Shown here: piece after piece, positions 61,699 through 64,000 of the stretch
How the letters are laid out: each line of letters starts with the position of its first letter
Numbering within the stretch: the stretch's first letter is position 1
NCBI RefSeq assembly: GCF_017876775.1
Contig: NZ_JAGIOP010000002.1
Location: forward strand, 1,736,001-1,800,000
DNA length: 64,000 bases
Direction of reading: 5' to 3'
Origin: Mycolicibacterium lutetiense
Lineage (GTDB): Bacteria; Actinomycetota; Actinomycetes; Mycobacteriales; Mycobacteriaceae
Notes under the pieces: generated by a model
What the model was told of the DNA's origin: nothing
The model's input: only the letters and a program-made list of their open reading frames with translations
Databases searched by the model: none
Made by a program: the position numbers and the translations under genes

Positions 61699-62334
61699 AT
61701 GACCCGGGTCGTCCTGGGTTCGGCATCGACAGGCCGGCTTGGCGTTCTGCGCCAGGCCGGCCTCGATCCGTTGGTCGTGGTGTCAGGGGTCGACGAGGAC
61801 GCCGTCATCGCATCGTTGGCTGATGCCCCACCCGAGCGCGTGGTGAGCGGACTGGCCGCGGCCAAAGCCGACGAGGTGTTCAGCCATGTGCCCGCCGTCA
61901 TCGCCGAGGACTGCGTCGTCATCGGTTGTGACTCGATGTTGTTTCTCGACGGACGGTTATGCGGTAAGCCCGGAGACGTCGATTCCGCACGGCGGCAGTG
62001 GCAGACCATGGCGGGCCGGACTGCTCAGCTGTACTCGGGCCACGCGGTGCTCGTCGTCCGAGACGGAGCCGTCACCCATCGTCTTGCCGATACCGGCGTC
62101 ACCGCAGTGCATTTCGGGTCGCCCACCGAAGCGGATCTGGACGCGTATCTGAGCAGCGGCGAACCACTCGGTGTCGCAGGCGGTTTCACGATCGACGGAC
62201 TGGGCGGCTGGTTCGTCGACGGCATCGAGGGTGATCCGTCCAATGTGATCGGGTTGAGCCTGCCGCTGTTGCGTCGGATGCTCGCTGCCGCAGGGGTTTC
62301 CGTTGCGGCCCTCTGGGCGCGCCGACCGCAGTGA
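61699..62334 (+). CDS. maf: Maf-family nucleotide pyrophosphatase
   Basis: A 211-residue Maf protein that hydrolyses modified or canonical nucleoside triphosphates (house-cleaning dNTPase). Key motifs are [17 protein letters not shown] at the N-terminus, [33 protein letters not shown] and the C-terminal [24 protein letters not shown] with catalytic Glu. The ATG follows the accE5 stop without a gap, so it belongs to the acc operon. Matches Rv3282. Confidence 0.92.
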   Translation: MTRVVLGSASTGRLGVLRQAGLDPLVVVSGVDEDAVIASLADAPPERVVSGLAAAKADEVFSHVPAVIAEDCVVIGCDSMLFLDGRLCGKPGDVDSARRQWQTMAGRTAQLYSGHAVLVVRDGAVTHRLADTGVTAVHFGSPTEADLDAYLSSGEPLGVAGGFTIDGLGGWFVDGIEGDPSNVIGLSLPLLRRMLAAAGVSVAALWARRPQ

Positions 62335-62412
62335 CCAAATTGCAACATTCTTAATAGCGGCGCGCCGTGCCGATGTCCCGAATAGTCTCAACCACGGGTT
62401 GACACTGGGCCG

Positions 62413-62640
62413 ATGCCAGTCGAAGAAACAATGTGGGATGTCCGCGTGGCGCGCGACTTCGAAACATGCGATCTGGAGCGGCTGCGCGCTGCATTCGCCG
62501 ACATCATCTCCAAGCGACTGTCTCCGGGCAAGCGTCTGCTGCGGGTGGTGACCTGGTCCCAGAACGGCGGCTCGCTCTTCCGCGCCAACAATGGCGCCCG
62601 CCGCTTCGCCGTGGCCTACGAGGTGGCGTTCACCGCTTAG
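62413..62640 (+). CDS. Small protein of unknown function
   Basis: A 75-residue frame ([20 protein letters not shown]...) between maf and sseA with the GC-rich third positions expected of a real mycobacterial gene. It has no signal, membrane helix or recognised motif. A second ATG at 62431 would give 69 residues. No counterpart in the H37Rv order comes to mind. Translation is unproven; the codon pattern supports it more than the length does. Confidence 0.5.
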   Translation: MPVEETMWDVRVARDFETCDLERLRAAFADIISKRLSPGKRLLRVVTWSQNGGSLFRANNGARRFAVAYEVAFTA

Positions 62641-62707
62641 ACGGCATTGCGCTCAGTCGCGACCACTGCCGCAGCGCAGATATTCGGCCCGACGGTACGC
62701 TCATGGG

Positions 62708-63604
62708 GTGCCACTGCCTGCTGATCCCAGCCCTACTCTTGCCGAGTACGCCCACCCGGAGCGTCTGGTCACCGCCGATTGGCTGGCCAGCAACCTGGGG
62801 CGGCCCGGTTTGGCCATCGTCGAGTCCGACGAGGATGTCCTGCTCTACGACACCGGGCACATCCCGGGTGCGGTCAAGATCGACTGGCATCTCGACCTCA
62901 ACGACCCCAACGTGCGTGACTACATCAACGGTGATCAGTTCGCCGAACTGATGGACCGCAAGGGCATCAGCCGCGACGACACCGTCGTCATCTACGGCGA
63001 CAAGAGCAACTGGTGGGCGGCCTACGCGCTGTGGGTGTTCACCCTCTTCGGTCATCCCGACGTGCGCCTCCTCGACGGCGGCCGCGACCTATGGGTTTCT
63101 CACGGCCGCGACACCACCCTTGAGGTGCCCACCAAGCAGTCCAGCGGCTACCCGGTCGTGGAGCGCAACGACGCCCCGATCCGGGCTTACCGCAACGACG
63201 TGCTGGACATCCTCGGCAAGGAACCGTTGATCGACGTCCGCTCGCCCCAGGAGTACACCGGCGAACGCACTCACATGCCCGATTACCCGGAAGAGGGTGC
63301 GCTGCGCGGCGGGCACATCCCGACGGCGAAGTCGATCCCCTGGGCCAAGGCAGCCCGGGACAGCGGCCAGTTCCGCAGCCGCGCCGAGCTCGAGGAGCTC
63401 TACGGCTTCCTCAACCCCGGCGACAATACGGTGGTCTACTGCCGCATCGGCGAGCGCTCCAGCCACACCTGGTTCGTGCTGACCCACCTGTTGGGGCTGC
63501 CCGGCGTGCGCAACTACGACGGCTCGTGGACCGAATGGGGTAATGCCGTGCGGGTCCCGGTCGCTGTCGGCCCCGACCCAGGTGAAGCCCCGGGCGCCCC
63601 GTGA
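62708..63604 (+). CDS. sseA: Thiosulfate sulfurtransferase SseA (rhodanese)
   Basis: A 298-residue two-domain rhodanese. The N-terminal inactive domain is at about 20-140 and the C-terminal domain has the persulfide Cys at C245 in [10 protein letters not shown]. It moves sulfur from thiosulfate to thiol acceptors, and in mycobacteria is linked to oxidative stress through its SufE-like partner. The GTG at 62708 ([11 protein letters not shown]) agrees with the family start. It overlaps the SufE-like gene by 4 bases. Matches Rv3283. Confidence 0.94.
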   Translation: MPLPADPSPTLAEYAHPERLVTADWLASNLGRPGLAIVESDEDVLLYDTGHIPGAVKIDWHLDLNDPNVRDYINGDQFAELMDRKGISRDDTVVIYGDKSNWWAAYALWVFTLFGHPDVRLLDGGRDLWVSHGRDTTLEVPTKQSSGYPVVERNDAPIRAYRNDVLDILGKEPLIDVRSPQEYTGERTHMPDYPEEGALRGGHIPTAKSIPWAKAARDSGQFRSRAELEELYGFLNPGDNTVVYCRIGERSSHTWFVLTHLLGLPGVRNYDGSWTEWGNAVRVPVAVGPDPGEAPGAP

Positions 63605-64000
63605 GTTCAATGCCGGCCGCCCTGGCGGAGGTGGTCTCCGACTTCCAGGAGGTGGCCGGCCAGGACAAGTTGCAGCTTTTGTTGGAGTTCGCCAACGAGC
63701 TGCCGCCTTTGCCGACTCATCTCGAGGAAGCGGCGATGGAGCCGGTGCCGGAGTGCCAGTCGCCGTTGTTCCTGGACGTCGACACGTCCGATCGGGGCAA
63801 GGTACGGCTGTACTTCAGCGCTCCCCCGGAAGCTCCGACGACGCGCGGCTTCGCCGCCATCCTGGCCACCGGTCTGGACGGCCAGTCAGCCGAGGACATC
63901 CTGGCGGTGCCCGACGACTTCTACACCGCGCTGGGCCTGGCCGCGTTGATCAGCCCGCTACGGCTACGGGGTATGTCGGCGATGCTGACGCGTATCAAGC
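63601..64000 (+). CDS. SufE-like protein, partial (runs off the window)
   Basis: About 133 residues of a SufE-family protein are present ([24 protein letters not shown]...). The acceptor cysteine is C52 (PECQSPLF), and the core helix-rich SufE fold follows. Rv3284 relates to SufE and partners SseA; sulfur from the rhodanese is likely passed to it. The GTG start overlaps the sseA stop (GTGA). The 3' end is cut at the window border. Confidence 0.88.
   Translation, partial: MSSMPAALAEVVSDFQEVAGQDKLQLLLEFANELPPLPTHLEEAAMEPVPECQSPLFLDVDTSDRGKVRLYFSAPPEAPTTRGFAAILATGLDGQSAEDILAVPDDFYTALGLAALISPLRLRGMSAMLTRIK

Overview
The window is a chromosomal segment of a mycobacterium, most likely a fast-growing Mycolicibacterium-type species. 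It is GC-rich. Its gene order follows the M. tuberculosis H37Rv block Rv3229c to Rv3284 almost gene by gene: desA3 and its reductase, secA1, hpf, lpqB-mtrB-mtrA, tmk, sahH, the alkB-rubA-rubB-alkX operon, manA-pmmA, whiB2, fbiA-fbiB, manB-wbbL-rmlD, an LCP protein, fadE25, purE-purK, birA, accD5-accE5-maf, sseA and a SufE-like gene. These names come from recalled family and synteny knowledge, not from a search. No tRNA, rRNA or CRISPR array was seen.

Layout. 1-9.5 kb: lipid genes (acyl-CoA desaturase, its flavin/iron-sulfur reductase, a WS/DGAT-like protein), a lipoprotein amidohydrolase, a BCCT transporter and a BacA-type ABC exporter/importer. 9.5-19 kb: SecA1, ribosome hibernation factor, ComF-like protein, the LpqB-MtrB-MtrA signalling operon and thymidylate kinase. 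19-20.4 kb: an AT-rich upstream region and a low-complexity secreted protein. 20.4-26 kb: SahH, the complete alkane hydroxylase operon and an amino-acid permease. 26-30.5 kb: an accessory island (methyltransferase, AurF-like membrane diiron oxygenase, IS5 relic, TnpB) lying where H37Rv has Rv3254. 30.5-45.3 kb: GDP-mannose and dTDP-rhamnose supply, cofactor F420 synthesis, WhiB2, and cell-wall ligase genes. 45.4-46.7 kb: an IS110-family insertion sequence replacing the H37Rv interval Rv3269-Rv3273. 46.7-52.5 kb: FadE25 with a divergent TetR and paired operators, purine genes, GtrA, a PH-domain protein and BirA. 52.5-59.6 kb: an accessory steroid-type cassette (Rieske oxygenase, KstD-like flavoprotein, acyl-CoA synthetase, SnoaL-like protein), a DUF559-type protein and a PucR-type regulator. 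59.8-64 kb: acyl-CoA carboxylase AccD5-AccE5, Maf, a small unknown protein, rhodanese SseA and a partial SufE-like protein.

The core genes share a theme of envelope building (mannose and rhamnose donors, WbbL linker, LCP ligase, carboxylase feeding lipid synthesis, MtrAB control of division). The accessory pieces are hydrocarbon/steroid oxidation genes and two RNA-associated transposon families, TnpB (omega RNA) and IS110 (bridge RNA). The most interesting signals are the matched composite operators in front of desA3 and its reductase, a dyad exactly inside the alkB promoter spacer, twin TetR operators at fadE25, a possible IS110 bridge RNA carrying a copy of its own right end, and the insertion of the steroid cassette directly upstream of birA.
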